A DNA stretch of 48,692 nucleotides from Clostridia bacterium. GTDB lineage: Bacteria; Bacillota; Clostridia; Lachnospirales; Lachnospiraceae. Below the pieces are notes generated by a model that was not told the origin of the DNA, did not search any database, and was given only the letters and a program-made list of their open reading frames with translations. Of the stretch, positions 14,860 through 22,730 are shown in pieces; positions within the stretch are counted from its first letter, which is position 1, and each line of letters starts with the position of its first letter. The translations under genes were made by a program, and so were the position numbers. Location of the stretch: assembly GCA_009929615.1 (NCBI GenBank), contig SAAB01000021.1, positions 1 through 48,692 of the forward strand. The letters run 5' to 3'.

Positions 14860-15353
14860 CGGTTCTACCTCCTTTTTGCAAACAAAAATAGAACCAAATC
14901 AAGCACACTGCCAACTCCTTTCAAAATCTTGGCAAAGTTCTAATTTAGTCCTATCTAAATTCTTACAAATATTCTGTTTCATCAGCAAACACGCATAGTT
15001 TGTGCCATAGTAATGTGATGTCCATCCAACTACGAGGGGATAGCTCGTGTCATAATGTCAGATTTTCTATCACTTAGAAAAAGCTTTGACTGCTCGTGTC
15101 ACACTAATGTATTTTGAGTTATTTTTGAGGTAATAATCGGCGCCGTCCATACCAAAAATATCACAAAAAGTGTTATTTTTTTTGAGGACTAAATTAGCTG
15201 AAGCCCTTGTAAACATTGGCTTCTCTCTAACCTGACATTAGTATAGCACGAACACCTGTAGCTTTCATATATTTTTTCCTCCTGCCACTTTCCTCATGTA
15301 ATGCTGTTATTATGTGGAAATGTGGGGGGATTATGCACAAAGCTAGTTCAATA
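14860..15353. promoter_or_regulatory. Non-coding segment with repeated motifs; candidate partition centromere/promoter
   Basis: No ORF with a ribosome site is visible here. A 13-bp perfect inverted repeat (ctaatttagtcct 14940-14952; aggactaaattag 15185-15197) spans 230 bp. A related ~20-bp motif, TCGTG-N5-CTAATGTCAG-like, occurs three times: 15043-15061 and 15092-15110 on plus, 15232-15251 on minus. A small hairpin (gaagcc 15200-15205; ggcttc 15218-15223) is also present. Upstream of a ParM/ParR cassette this fits a parC-type centromere with an embedded promoter, though an origin or oriT role is not excluded. Confidence 0.5.
14940..15197. repeat. 13-bp perfect inverted repeat, arms 230 bp apart
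   Basis: The arms are ctaatttagtcct at 14940-14952 and aggactaaattag at 15185-15197. They bracket two of the three TCGTG...AATGTCAG motif copies. They may be binding sites for the ParR-like RHH protein or for looping. Confidence 0.6.
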
Positions 15354-16451
15354 TTATATTAAATCACAAATTTCTTTTGTATTCTCTTTTGTATAATTGC
15401 TGATACGATAAGAACGTATTCTTTCTTTCACTATGATTGGAACAACAAAGCCATTATTCACTAAGTTTGCAGTTCGGTTAATTACAGTTCTATTTGTAAC
15501 TCCAAGCTTCCTACCTACCTCAATCGGAGTGAACTCGTTCATATTGTTTTGAATCAGAAAATACAATAAATCTTTCTCTTTTCTATTTAAGAATGATAAA
15601 CTAACCTGAATATTGTTCTCCTTAGTTGTATTTGAAATTTCATATATTTTTTTAGAGTATAATTCCATCATACGCAAGAAATATCCAATCCAGATTTCCG
15701 GATGTGGAGGATTATCTCTTCCTGCGTAATACAATGCCGGCAGTCCCATTTGCAAAGAACTATAGTATTCATCAGGATCATATGCAAAATACTCTTCCAG
15801 AGAGCCAATCCCCTGAAACCCATATCCGTAATAATCCAGAATATACCCCGAGATAAGTCTTGCCGTTCTTCCATTACCATCTTCAAAAGGATGTATTGTT
15901 ACCAACTGATAATGTACAATTGCCGCGATAATTAATGGATGATCATCCGTTGTATGAAGATAATCTTCCAGTTCCTTAAGTAACCCCGGAATATCAATAT
16001 ACTCCGGTGGTATATAATCTGCATTTCCACTTTGTGCATCATATACCGCAAACAAAAAACCCGGCGGCATTTGTCCTCTTAATCCTATTTTTTCCTTAGA
16101 TGCCCCTTTCTCGACAATTGCCTGCACATCCATAATCATTTTCACATCTACTTTAACTTTTTCTTTTTGCTTCTTCTCTAAAAATGAAAGGGCCATAAAA
16201 TAATTACGAACTTCCTGTTCAGGTTTTAAAAAATGCTTATGAGGATCACTTTCAATTGCCTCATCTACCTGCTTTTCCGTCAGAGGATTTCCTTCAATCT
16301 TGTTGGATGCATACGAACTTTTTTTCTTGGAATTCTTCCTTAGTTTATTCATTACAATTGCCGGTAATTCTACATTAGCAACACGAAAACGATTTTCTTC
16401 TATTGTAGTAATCTGTCTTAATATATCATTCGTCAGAACTGATTTTATCAT
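15354..16451 (-). CDS. Fic-family AMP-transferase, class II autoinhibited, with wHTH (365 aa)
   Basis: Fic proteins transfer AMP (or other phosphate groups) to target proteins. The active-site motif is complete: HPFEDGNGRTAR at 187-198, with catalytic H187. The N-terminal inhibitory helix motif S/T-xxx-E-G/N is present as S49-N-K-I-E53-G54, so the enzyme is of the self-inhibited class II type. The C-terminal ~70 residues form a winged helix (LSFLNRKEKDLLYFLI; PIEVGRKLGVTNRTVINRTA), so it may bind its own promoter. The promoter region upstream holds four tandem 10-bp repeats. It is a single-gene unit that may be chromosomal or part of the mobile region. Confidence 0.93.
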   Translation of the reverse strand: MIKSVLTNDILRQITTIEENRFRVANVELPAIVMNKLRKNSKKKSSYASNKIEGNPLTEKQVDEAIESDPHKHFLKPEQEVRNYFMALSFLEKKQKEKVKVDVKMIMDVQAIVEKGASKEKIGLRGQMPPGFLFAVYDAQSGNADYIPPEYIDIPGLLKELEDYLHTTDDHPLIIAAIVHYQLVTIHPFEDGNGRTARLISGYILDYYGYGFQGIGSLEEYFAYDPDEYYSSLQMGLPALYYAGRDNPPHPEIWIGYFLRMMELYSKKIYEISNTTKENNIQVSLSFLNRKEKDLLYFLIQNNMNEFTPIEVGRKLGVTNRTVINRTANLVNNGFVVPIIVKERIRSYRISNYTKENTKEICDLI

Positions 16452-16499
16452 CTATCATAGCCTCTTTTCATAAAAGTTATTTCTTTCATCTATAAAGCT

Positions 16500-16549
16500 A
16501 TTATACTATATTTTTCACTATTTTTCACTATTTTTTCACTATTTTTCAT
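16500..16549 (-). promoter_or_regulatory. fic promoter with four tandem 10-bp repeats
   Basis: A minus-strand TATAAT lies at 16505-16500. Upstream of it, tatttttcac is repeated at 16509-16518, 16519-16528, 16529-16539 (one extra t) and partly 16540-16549. With a 17-bp spacer the -35 (GTGAAA) falls inside the second repeat. The ten-base period places every copy on one face of the helix, as expected for cooperative binding by the winged-helix end of the Fic protein or a partner. Confidence 0.55.
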
Positions 16550-16935
16550 TATCTCATTGCTGCACTCCTAACGAGTTAGAAATCTCCTTTGAAACATTTT
16601 GTTTATACTTATCTTTCCCCTTCCATCCTATACAAATATAAGATTGAAAAGCAAAAATAAATAATAAACGAAATTTTTAGACCTTCGGAGGTCTGCATCC
16701 TCCAAACCTGCGATACGACATCTCATCATTTTGATTAAAGACTGGTGACTTGCAAGTTTTCGACCATAGGTATTAGGAAAAACGTTCAGTTTGCATGAAT
16801 AGCGTCTCTTCAAAATATATGCATCAAACTATAAAATCATCCTTTTTTATTCGCAGCATTATAATGCATCTGCGACTGCACCGTCTCGCCGAAGGCTTCT
16901 AACTCTTTAGCAGTGCAGCAGGCACTGCCACCCTG
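16550..16935. other. Non-coding segment between the Fic gene and chromosomal genes
   Basis: No ORF I can support. A 61-codon minus-strand frame (16628-16813) has no ribosome site. An agacct-tcgg-aggtct hairpin is at about 16679-16694. A 7-bp stem (gcagtgc 16910-16916; gcactgc 16922-16928) sits just past the stop of the 213-aa gene and may end it. The switch in gene style around here suggests the accessory region ends in this segment, but no att site can be identified. Confidence 0.4.
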
Positions 16936-17577
16936 CTACACTGTTTCCAGATAGGCTTCCACAGCCTCGTCAAAGCTGTCATTGACACCGAAGATTGGTG
17001 TGTATTCAACCTCTGTATTGACCATAATCCGGTCAATCTTTGTAGACACTTCATCCGCTTTATTAATCAGTTGATTTGCCATGTTTTTCACTTTTTTCCG
17101 GTCAAAATCAATGACGGACACCCGCTTCAGGTCATAGTAGTACTGCATCTGATTTTTTTCTGCATTGAATGTGTAGTCCATGCCACGTCCCCGCTGTATT
17201 ACTTCGCTGGAGCGGATATTACTCATATCACGAAACAGTCTGCTCGTACTCTGACGTCTCATATTGAGGTCAATCTGGGCATCCATGTCGTAGTCAAGAT
17301 TCTTTTTTGCCGCGGTAATTGCTTTATAAAGCTTTTCCTTTTCATCAATCATGGCCACCAGAAAAGACACCAGTTGATTAACCTCAAAGGGGAATGGTCT
17401 GGAATCCGTCAACTCGACTACTTCATTTTCTGCGTCCGGATTTGCCTTTTTCCGCAAATGCTCAACGGTTATCTTCATTACATTCTCCTGCTGCCCCAGA
17501 TAGCCGGCCGCGGTATCAATGACACTTGTTATTTTATTCTGAAATCTAAAAGCTTCTTTTAAGTTCATATCTTTCAC
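16936..17577 (-). CDS. Conserved-looking protein of unknown function (213 aa)
   Basis: Not recognised. A mostly helical, soluble protein: FRFQNKITSVIDTAAGYLGQ, EVNQLVSFLVAMIDEKEKLY, KKVKNMANQLINKADEVSTK, with an acidic C-terminus. No signal peptide or membrane segment. It starts at GTG 17577, close behind AAAGGA; the in-frame ATG at 17568 is an alternative. Divergent from the XRE gene at 17740, so the XRE protein may regulate it. GC content and codon use look like the chromosomal genes to the right and unlike the AT-rich genes to the left. Confidence 0.65.
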   Translation of the reverse strand: MKDMNLKEAFRFQNKITSVIDTAAGYLGQQENVMKITVEHLRKKANPDAENEVVELTDSRPFPFEVNQLVSFLVAMIDEKEKLYKAITAAKKNLDYDMDAQIDLNMRRQSTSRLFRDMSNIRSSEVIQRGRGMDYTFNAEKNQMQYYYDLKRVSVIDFDRKKVKNMANQLINKADEVSTKIDRIMVNTEVEYTPIFGVNDSFDEAVEAYLETV

Positions 17578-17665
17578 CGTTTCCTTTCGAAATCATTTCT
17601 CATCTACAAACATCATTATAAAGGACTTTATTTCATAATATAATGAACACGCTGTTCCATTCAGC

Positions 17666-17694
17666 TTGACAGCCTGTACAAATTGTTTTATGAT
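17666..17694 (+). promoter_or_regulatory. Sigma-A promoter for the XRE gene
   Basis: TTGACA (17666-17671), a 17-bp spacer and TATGAT (17689-17694) lie 45 bp upstream of the ATG at 17740, with the ribosome site GGAGGAGG between. A near-consensus vegetative promoter. Confidence 0.85.
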
Positions 17695-17739
17695 AAAGAA
17701 TCCCGCAGAAATAATTCTTTTTACGGAGGAGGATTTACC

Positions 17740-18039
17740 ATGCAAAACTTTCATTCTTTTGATGTAACCATTGATTCCAAGGAAACTGCCCGGCGAATTA
17801 AACAGTTAAGGCTGCAGCATCATTTGAGTATCTCTGATGTTCAGGAGATTTTCTCTTTTGAATCGGAACGCGGTATCCGTTACTGGGAATCCGGTAAACG
17901 TATCCCAACCATTGACAACCTGGTGGTCCTTGCCACTCTCTATAATGTACAAATAGAAGACGTCCTTGCTTTCTCCGTCAATGGAGAAGCAGGACGTCTT
18001 CCTGCTTATTTAATTTACCTCTTTTTTACCAAACTTTAA
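17740..18039 (+). CDS. XRE-family HTH regulator (99 aa)
   Basis: The DNA-binding domain covers about residues 12-72: ETARRIKQLRLQHHLSISDV, then SERGIRYWESGKRIPTIDNL, the standard lambda-repressor-like five-helix pattern. Start at 17740 after GGAGGAGG. The last 28 codons overlap a long hairpin (17956-18001), so the C-terminal tail may be under RNA-level constraint. It heads a plus-strand run toward the HD-domain gene and is divergent from the 213-aa gene. Confidence 0.85.
   Translation: MQNFHSFDVTIDSKETARRIKQLRLQHHLSISDVQEIFSFESERGIRYWESGKRIPTIDNLVVLATLYNVQIEDVLAFSVNGEAGRLPAYLIYLFFTKL
17956..18001 (+). other. Long hairpin inside the 3' end of the XRE gene
   Basis: gaagacgtcc (17956-17965) pairs perfectly with ggacgtcttc (17992-18001). 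The stem continues inside as ttgctttctcc with ggagaagca (one bulge), giving nearly 19 pairs and a 6-nt loop. A T-rich stretch (ctcttttttacc) follows 20 bp later. It could be a terminator that the reading frame has extended into. Confidence 0.65.
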
Positions 18040-18103
18040 CCCCTTCTGCATAGCAACTTTTCAGACCTGTATGTTATCCTATAAAACGGAGGAAAAAAGA
18101 AGA

Positions 18104-18775
18104 ATGAATGAAGAAAAACTAACTTATAAAATGGTCAAAGAATCCGAAGTAGTTAATGCCTTTATCGAAAAAGGCAATGCAACCCTTGGCGTTCTCGGTT
18201 ATACCGAACATTCCAAAAAACATGCAACCAAAGTTGCTGAGACTTCCGGTAAAATTTTACAGGCTCTGGGTTATGATGCCCATTTAGTTGAACTCGCAAA
18301 AATTGCCGGATATATGCACGATATCGGAAACTGTGTCAATCGCCATGACCATCCCCACAGCGGAGCAATTATGGCCTTTACCCTTCTGAATCGTTGGAAT
18401 GTACCATCCGAAGATATTGCCATACTCGTCAGTGCCATTGGCCAGCATGACGAACGTACCGGTACCGCTGTCGATCCAGTATCTGCCGCATTAATTCTTG
18501 CTGACAAATGTGATGTTCGCCGAAATCGTGTCCGCAATCCGATTAAAGCAAATTTTGACAAACATGACCGTGTAAACTACGCGGCTGTATCTTCAAGACT
18601 CACTATCAATGCCGCAGAAAAAACAGCTAAATTAAAAATTGAGCTGGATGAAAACATCTGCTCTATTATGGATTATTTTGAAATTTTCATGCAGCGTATG
18701 CTCATGTGCAAACGTGCATCCGAATTACTTGGTTTAAATTTCAAACTCATTGCCAACGGTAATAAAATCTGTTAA
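18104..18775 (+). CDS. HD-domain phosphohydrolase (223 aa)
   Basis: A metal-dependent HD-superfamily hydrolase. The HD signature is clear: EHSKKHATKVAET (first His), YMHDIGNC (HD pair), then HDHPHSGAIMAF (further metal ligands) and GQHDERTG. The protein ends with a beta-rich domain (LTINAAEKTAKLKIELDENI). The start is at 18104, downstream of GGAGGAAAAAAGAAGA; the in-frame ATG at 18071 lies before the ribosome site. HD enzymes act on nucleotides, often (p)ppGpp or dNTPs; the exact substrate is open. A single gene or first of a pair with the DUF6472 gene. Confidence 0.85.
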   Translation: MNEEKLTYKMVKESEVVNAFIEKGNATLGVLGYTEHSKKHATKVAETSGKILQALGYDAHLVELAKIAGYMHDIGNCVNRHDHPHSGAIMAFTLLNRWNVPSEDIAILVSAIGQHDERTGTAVDPVSAALILADKCDVRRNRVRNPIKANFDKHDRVNYAAVSSRLTINAAEKTAKLKIELDENICSIMDYFEIFMQRMLMCKRASELLGLNFKLIANGNKIC

Positions 18776-18799
18776 AATACATCCCGGAGGGGATGACAA

Positions 18800-18991
18800 A
18801 TGAAGAAAAAACAACAGCAATCCAATTGCGATACCTGTTTGTATTATATATATGATGAAGATTATGAATCCTATATGTGCGACATGGATATGGACGAGGA
18901 CGAATACGCCCGTCTGCTTACCGACTCGCACTATAGCTGTCCTTATTACCAATATGACAATGAATATGCCATTGTAAAAAAACAATTATAG
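18800..18991 (+). CDS. DUF6472-like small Cys/acidic protein (63 aa)
   Basis: A short protein with CDTCLYYIYDED, MCDMDMDEDEYARLL and SCPYYQYDNEY, giving four cysteines in a C-x2-C...C...C pattern with many Asp/Glu/Tyr. I recall this pattern as the DUF6472 family found in Lachnospiraceae; function unknown. GGAGGGGATGACAA precedes the ATG. It lies 24 bp after the HD gene and is followed by a good terminator. Confidence 0.8.
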   Translation: MKKKQQQSNCDTCLYYIYDEDYESYMCDMDMDEDEYARLLTDSHYSCPYYQYDNEYAIVKKQL

Positions 18992-19002
18992 CGAAATTTT
19001 TT

Positions 19003-19028
19003 AAGCTTCTCTGGAAACAGAGAGGCTT
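19003..19028 (+). terminator. Rho-independent terminator
   Basis: aagcttctct (19003-19012) with agagaggctt (19019-19028), 10 pairs including one G-T, 6-nt loop, then tttttctttt. It ends the HD/DUF6472 unit. Confidence 0.88.
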
Positions 19029-19148
19029 TTTCTTTTACCCTCCATGATAAGAAAAATGTAAGAAACCCTACTGCTAAGATGTAAGATTCATGTCAGTCAA
19101 TCCTCAGTTCTCTTCGATATAATAAAAATAGTAAAGGGGAAATGACTT

Positions 19149-20273
19149 ATGAAAATTTTAATTTTAACAGGAAAATTTGGTATGGGGCATATGAAAGCAG
19201 CCCTAGCCATTAAAGAAGAACTGACAAAGAGCGAAGAAGCTCATGATATAGAAATTATCGACTGGATTGAATATCTGACACCCCATTGTGCCAGATATAT
19301 TTACGGCAGCTATACATCTTTAATCCGCCGCAATACATTTTTCTATAACAGACGCTATATACAGCTTGAAAACAGCCATACAGACAGAAAGCCTGAACAG
19401 GCATTGGCCTGCTCTCTCCGGATGTCCCGTTTAATTCGTGAAAAACAGCCGGATTTAATTATTTCTGTTCTGGCCTACTGCTCCAAAGCGGTATCTTACT
19501 ATAAAGCTATAAGTGGCTGCCGGATTCCATTAATCACCTGCATTACCGATATTACAGGACATTCCGAATGGATTAACCGCCATACCAATGCCTATGCTGC
19601 CGGTTCCGAAGAAGTCCGGGAATTTCTGATTCAAAAAGGTGTCTCCGAAGAACAGATTTTTATAACCGGAATTCCCGTCCGCGATAAATTCAAAGCATCT
19701 GCTTCGAAGACAAAAAGCCGTCCAAAACTTCTTCTTGCCGGCGGCGGCCTTGGCATCCTGCCAAAAAACCTTGATTTCTATAAATTACTCAACGCTTCTG
19801 TCCCTGCAGATATTACCGTAATTACAGGAAATAACCAGAAACTCCGTCAAAAACTTCAGGGCCGCTTTGACAATATTCAGGTCCTTGGCTATGTTGACAA
19901 TATGGATACCTATCTTCATGAAGCGGATTTGATTGTCACCAAACCCGGTGGCATAACCACTTTTGAGGCCATTCACTCTGAAACGCCTATTATTGCCCTG
20001 AATCCAAAACTTCATCAGGAAAAATACAATGCTGATTTTATTGTACGTCACCATATTGGTGAACAATTAATGATTTTCGATGACTATCAGACCGTTATGG
20101 ATATCGCCCGCTTTATAAATAATCCTGCCCGGATTGAATATTGCAAAAGCCATATGCGTTTTATGAAAGAACAATTGGAAGCCTGTCCATTAAATACGGT
20201 CATTCATGCCGTCACCCATACTTATATGTTAGGAGGAACTCTGCCCCATGAAAGATATAGTTTTAACTTTTGA
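19149..20273 (+). CDS. MGDG-synthase-like (UgtP-type) glycosyltransferase (374 aa)
   Basis: A GT28-family enzyme that glycosylates diacylglycerol-type lipid at the inner membrane face. The N-terminal MGDG-synthase domain has ILILTGKFGMGHMKAALAI (the G-x-G-H loop) and the ~150-residue acceptor domain. The C-terminal nucleotide-sugar domain shows LLAGGGLGI and VLGYVDNMDTYLHEADLIVT, followed by KPGGITTFEA, the donor-binding motif of this family. The size equals the family norm (about 370-400 aa). GGGGAAATG precedes the ATG, and a TATAAT is at 19116-19121. First of three overlapping genes, so glycolipid synthesis is probably coupled to envelope modification. Confidence 0.9.
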   Translation: MKILILTGKFGMGHMKAALAIKEELTKSEEAHDIEIIDWIEYLTPHCARYIYGSYTSLIRRNTFFYNRRYIQLENSHTDRKPEQALACSLRMSRLIREKQPDLIISVLAYCSKAVSYYKAISGCRIPLITCITDITGHSEWINRHTNAYAAGSEEVREFLIQKGVSEEQIFITGIPVRDKFKASASKTKSRPKLLLAGGGLGILPKNLDFYKLLNASVPADITVITGNNQKLRQKLQGRFDNIQVLGYVDNMDTYLHEADLIVTKPGGITTFEAIHSETPIIALNPKLHQEKYNADFIVRHHIGEQLMIFDDYQTVMDIARFINNPARIEYCKSHMRFMKEQLEACPLNTVIHAVTHTYMLGGTLPHERYSFNF

Positions 20274-20892
20274 TGATGGTCCGGATAGTCGCTATACACC
20301 GGTCCTTCTGGATTTACTAAGATATGAAAATATTCCTGCCGCCTTTTTCGTTGTTGGAAATCATGCAAAGGCACACCCTGACCTTATCCGCAGAATGATA
20401 GACGAAGGGCATACCATTGGCAGTCATACCATGACTCATAAAAATCTTCTGCTTTCATCACCTTCCTATATTCACGATGACTTTGCCGCCTGCGCAGCGC
20501 TCCACAAAAATCTTACTGGCGAACCTTTGCACTACTTTCGTCCACCCTGGGGTATCAATACCCCTCTAACCGGAAAATATGTCCGCAAATACGGTCTGAC
20601 CCAGGTCCTCTGGGATGTTATGGCACAGGATTGGGAAGCTCAGGCTTCTGCAACATCTATCGTGGAAAAAATCAAGACACGGGTTTTTGACGGAGCCGTC
20701 CTATGTCTTCATGATGCCGGCGAAGACACCGGTGGGGCCAAAGGAGCTCCCATGAAAATGATAGAATCCCTTATTTACATTATTCCCTGGCTCAAATCTC
20801 AGGGTTATCACTTTATCACCTTAGACCAATATATCGAAGGAGTGAATGCCCATGACATCCCGCAACGAAAAAAGAACCTCTTATGGGCGTAA
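20248..20892 (+). CDS. Polysaccharide deacetylase, NodB-like CE4 (214 aa)
   Basis: A metal-dependent N-deacetylase domain. TFDDGPD near the N-terminus provides the catalytic and metal Asp (D9, D10); SHTMTH provides the two zinc histidines; RPPWG is motif 3; and LHDAGE near the C-terminus is motif 5. No signal peptide or membrane anchor is visible, so it may act in the cytoplasm or be exported otherwise. It overlaps the glycosyltransferase by 26 bp and has its own AGGAGG. This suggests action on a glycolipid intermediate, for example removing an acetyl group from an amino sugar. Confidence 0.9.
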   Translation: MKDIVLTFDDGPDSRYTPVLLDLLRYENIPAAFFVVGNHAKAHPDLIRRMIDEGHTIGSHTMTHKNLLLSSPSYIHDDFAACAALHKNLTGEPLHYFRPPWGINTPLTGKYVRKYGLTQVLWDVMAQDWEAQASATSIVEKIKTRVFDGAVLCLHDAGEDTGGAKGAPMKMIESLIYIIPWLKSQGYHFITLDQYIEGVNAHDIPQRKKNLLWA

Positions 20893-21886
20893 TATAATCA
20901 TCCTTCTCCTCTTAACGGCGATAACTTTCGCCGTTATTCTTCGCGGAAATGACCTGGAACATTTTCTTTTGGCTCTGAAACATGCCAATATTTTCTGGCT
21001 GACAGGCGGCCTTGGCTGCATGTTCCTTTTTGTCACCTGCGAAGCTTTAAATATCCATAGCATCTCAAAAACCATCGGGCGACCCTTGACCATACCCCGC
21101 TGTGAACAATATGCCTTTATCGGATTTTATTTTAGTTCCATCACCCCCTCTGCCAGTGGTGGTCAGCCGGCACAGATGTATTACATGAAAAAAGACCAGA
21201 TTTCTCTGGCCGATTCTTCATTAATTATCTTATTTATTGTTATGGTTTATCAGATTTCCATGCTGCTCCTGGCTGGCTGTATGTCTTTATTTCATCCCGG
21301 AACCGCCCTCGCTGCCGCCGGGCAGCTGCGTATACTCCTGCCCTTTGGCCTTATCGTCAACGGCTTCGCCGCTTTCACTTTCGCCTTACTTGTATATTCC
21401 GAAAATGCAGTAAAAAATATTTTTCACTTTTTTATTCATCTAGGTACCCGCCTTCATCTTGTAAAATCTCCGGAAAGTACTTGGAATCAGGCATTAAAAG
21501 GGCTGTCTCAGTATCAACAAAGTGGGTGTATGATTCGCCAAGAGCCCCGCCTTTTTTTCCGTGTACTGGCTACATCCCTCATTCAGCTCAGTGCTCTTTC
21601 TCTCGTTCCCTATTGCGTTTATAAAGCTATAGGCCTTCAGGGACACATGGCCGGCGAACTGATTACCCGCCAGTCTATTCTGACCATCTCCGCTTCAGCT
21701 ATCCCTACCCCTGGAGCTGTCGGAGCCGCTGAATACGGTTTTCTTACAGCCTTTAAAGATATCTTCGGACCGGAAAACATAAAAACAGCCATGCTGTTAA
21801 GCCGGGGAATCAGTTTATATCTTTTCCTGATTATCAGCTTTTTTATCTGCATGGCTGTTCATCTTCGGACCACTAAACAAACTTAG
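20852..21886 (+). CDS. LPG-synthase-TM/UPF0104 flippase-like membrane protein (344 aa)
   Basis: A polytopic membrane protein of the lysylphosphatidylglycerol-synthase TM family (about 7-8 hydrophobic segments). Characteristic pieces are SITPSASGGQPAQMYYMKKD near residue 105 and the C-terminal ASAIPTPGAVGAAEYGF, both hallmarks of this family. Such proteins act as lipid or glycolipid flippase-like partners. The start is set at ATG 20852 (9 nt from AAGGAG); ATG 20846 is only 3 nt from it. It overlaps the deacetylase gene by 41 bp. Its stop codon lies within the shared terminator. Confidence 0.88.
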   Translation: MTSRNEKRTSYGRNIIILLLLTAITFAVILRGNDLEHFLLALKHANIFWLTGGLGCMFLFVTCEALNIHSISKTIGRPLTIPRCEQYAFIGFYFSSITPSASGGQPAQMYYMKKDQISLADSSLIILFIVMVYQISMLLLAGCMSLFHPGTALAAAGQLRILLPFGLIVNGFAAFTFALLVYSENAVKNIFHFFIHLGTRLHLVKSPESTWNQALKGLSQYQQSGCMIRQEPRLFFRVLATSLIQLSALSLVPYCVYKAIGLQGHMAGELITRQSILTISASAIPTPGAVGAAEYGFLTAFKDIFGPENIKTAMLLSRGISLYLFLIISFFICMAVHLRTTKQT

Positions 21887-21891
21887 TGGTC
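21868..21891. terminator. Bidirectional terminator embedded in both convergent stop codons
   Basis: gaccactaa (21868-21876) pairs with ttagtggtc (21883-21891) around a 6-nt loop, followed by tttttt on plus. The plus-gene TAG (21884-21886) and the minus-gene TAA (21883-21885) both lie in the right arm. Confidence 0.88.
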
Positions 21892-22716
21892 TTTTTTCTT
21901 TATCTCATACAAGTCTTTTCTCCGGTGTTTCAGCAATGGAAGCTGTTCACGTATTCCTATTTCCTTCTCCATGTCCAGTTCACATCGAAGCCGGCCTTCC
22001 TTTTCTTCCAGCTGGGATACGATTCTTCCCCACGGGTCTACTACCAGACTGTGTCCCCAGGAATGGTATTCTGCCGCCATATCACGGGCCGGTGCTGTAC
22101 CAATAATATAAACCTGGTTATCCACTGCCCGGGACCGGAATAAAAGTTCCCAGTGTGCAGGGCCTGTTGTCATATTGAAGGCCGCCGGCACAATGATAAG
22201 TTCTGCTCCGGCATCCACCATAAGGCGGGCCAGTTCAGGAAATCGTAAATCATAACAGATGCACAGACCGATTTTACCAAACTCTGTTTCAAAAACAGTG
22301 ATTTCATCACCTGCAGCCAGTGTATCCGACTCTCTGAAGTACTGTCCATCCTTCACATTGATATCAAAAAGGTGCATCTTTCGATGCTTTGCAATCTGTT
22401 TACCCTGGCGATCAAAAACATAAGCCGTATTATAAATATGACCATCTTCTCCCAGTTCGGGCACCGTCCCTGCCGACAGATAAACGCCATGTTTTCTGGC
22501 AAGGGCACTGCATCTCTGCCAGGTTTCTCCGCCTTCCTTTTCGGCATAGTCAGGAAAACAGGACGTCACATAGGGGCAACAGAACATTTCCGGAAAAGTC
22601 ACTAAATCAACCGCTTCCAGCGATGCCTTCTCCATGAGCTCTTCCATCTGAGTTAAGTTCTTTTCTTTGCTCTCCCAGACGCTGGTCTGAAAGGCCATAA
22701 TACGTATATTCTTCAT
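21883..22716 (-). CDS. Carbon-nitrogen hydrolase, omega-amidase/Nit2-like (277 aa)
   Basis: A nitrilase-superfamily amidase. The triad is readable: E43 (FPEMF), K113 (KHRKMHLFD), C154 (CICYDLRFPE). The latter block, and FNMTTGPAHWELL with RSRAVDNQVY, match the Nit1/Nit2/omega-amidase branch, which deaminates alpha-ketoglutaramate or similar amides. Full length for the family. Start at 22716 after GAGGATGAGCC. It lies only 14 bp after the double-Cache MscS gene and so is the third gene of an operon beginning with an amino-acid-binding lipoprotein. The context suggests amide/amino-acid metabolism. Its 3' end overlaps the convergent flippase-like gene by 4 bp. Confidence 0.9.
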   Translation of the reverse strand: MKNIRIMAFQTSVWESKEKNLTQMEELMEKASLEAVDLVTFPEMFCCPYVTSCFPDYAEKEGGETWQRCSALARKHGVYLSAGTVPELGEDGHIYNTAYVFDRQGKQIAKHRKMHLFDINVKDGQYFRESDTLAAGDEITVFETEFGKIGLCICYDLRFPELARLMVDAGAELIIVPAAFNMTTGPAHWELLFRSRAVDNQVYIIGTAPARDMAAEYHSWGHSLVVDPWGRIVSQLEEKEGRLRCELDMEKEIGIREQLPLLKHRRKDLYEIKKKDH

Positions 22717-22730
22717 AGGCTCATCCTCAA

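Noticed and set aside
16505-16550. Possible CRISPR or simple satellite (tatttttcac repeats)
   Set aside because: Units are contiguous 10-mers without spacers and lie exactly over a promoter, which fits operators better.
16628-16813. 61-codon minus-strand ORF in the Fic/213-aa gap
   Set aside because: No ribosome site, contains a short hairpin in the DNA and shows no convincing protein pattern; left as non-coding.
17071-17562. 163-codon plus-strand ORF
   Set aside because: Fully antisense to the 213-aa gene; no ribosome site; translation is rich in His/Cys/Phe as expected for a reverse-complement shadow.
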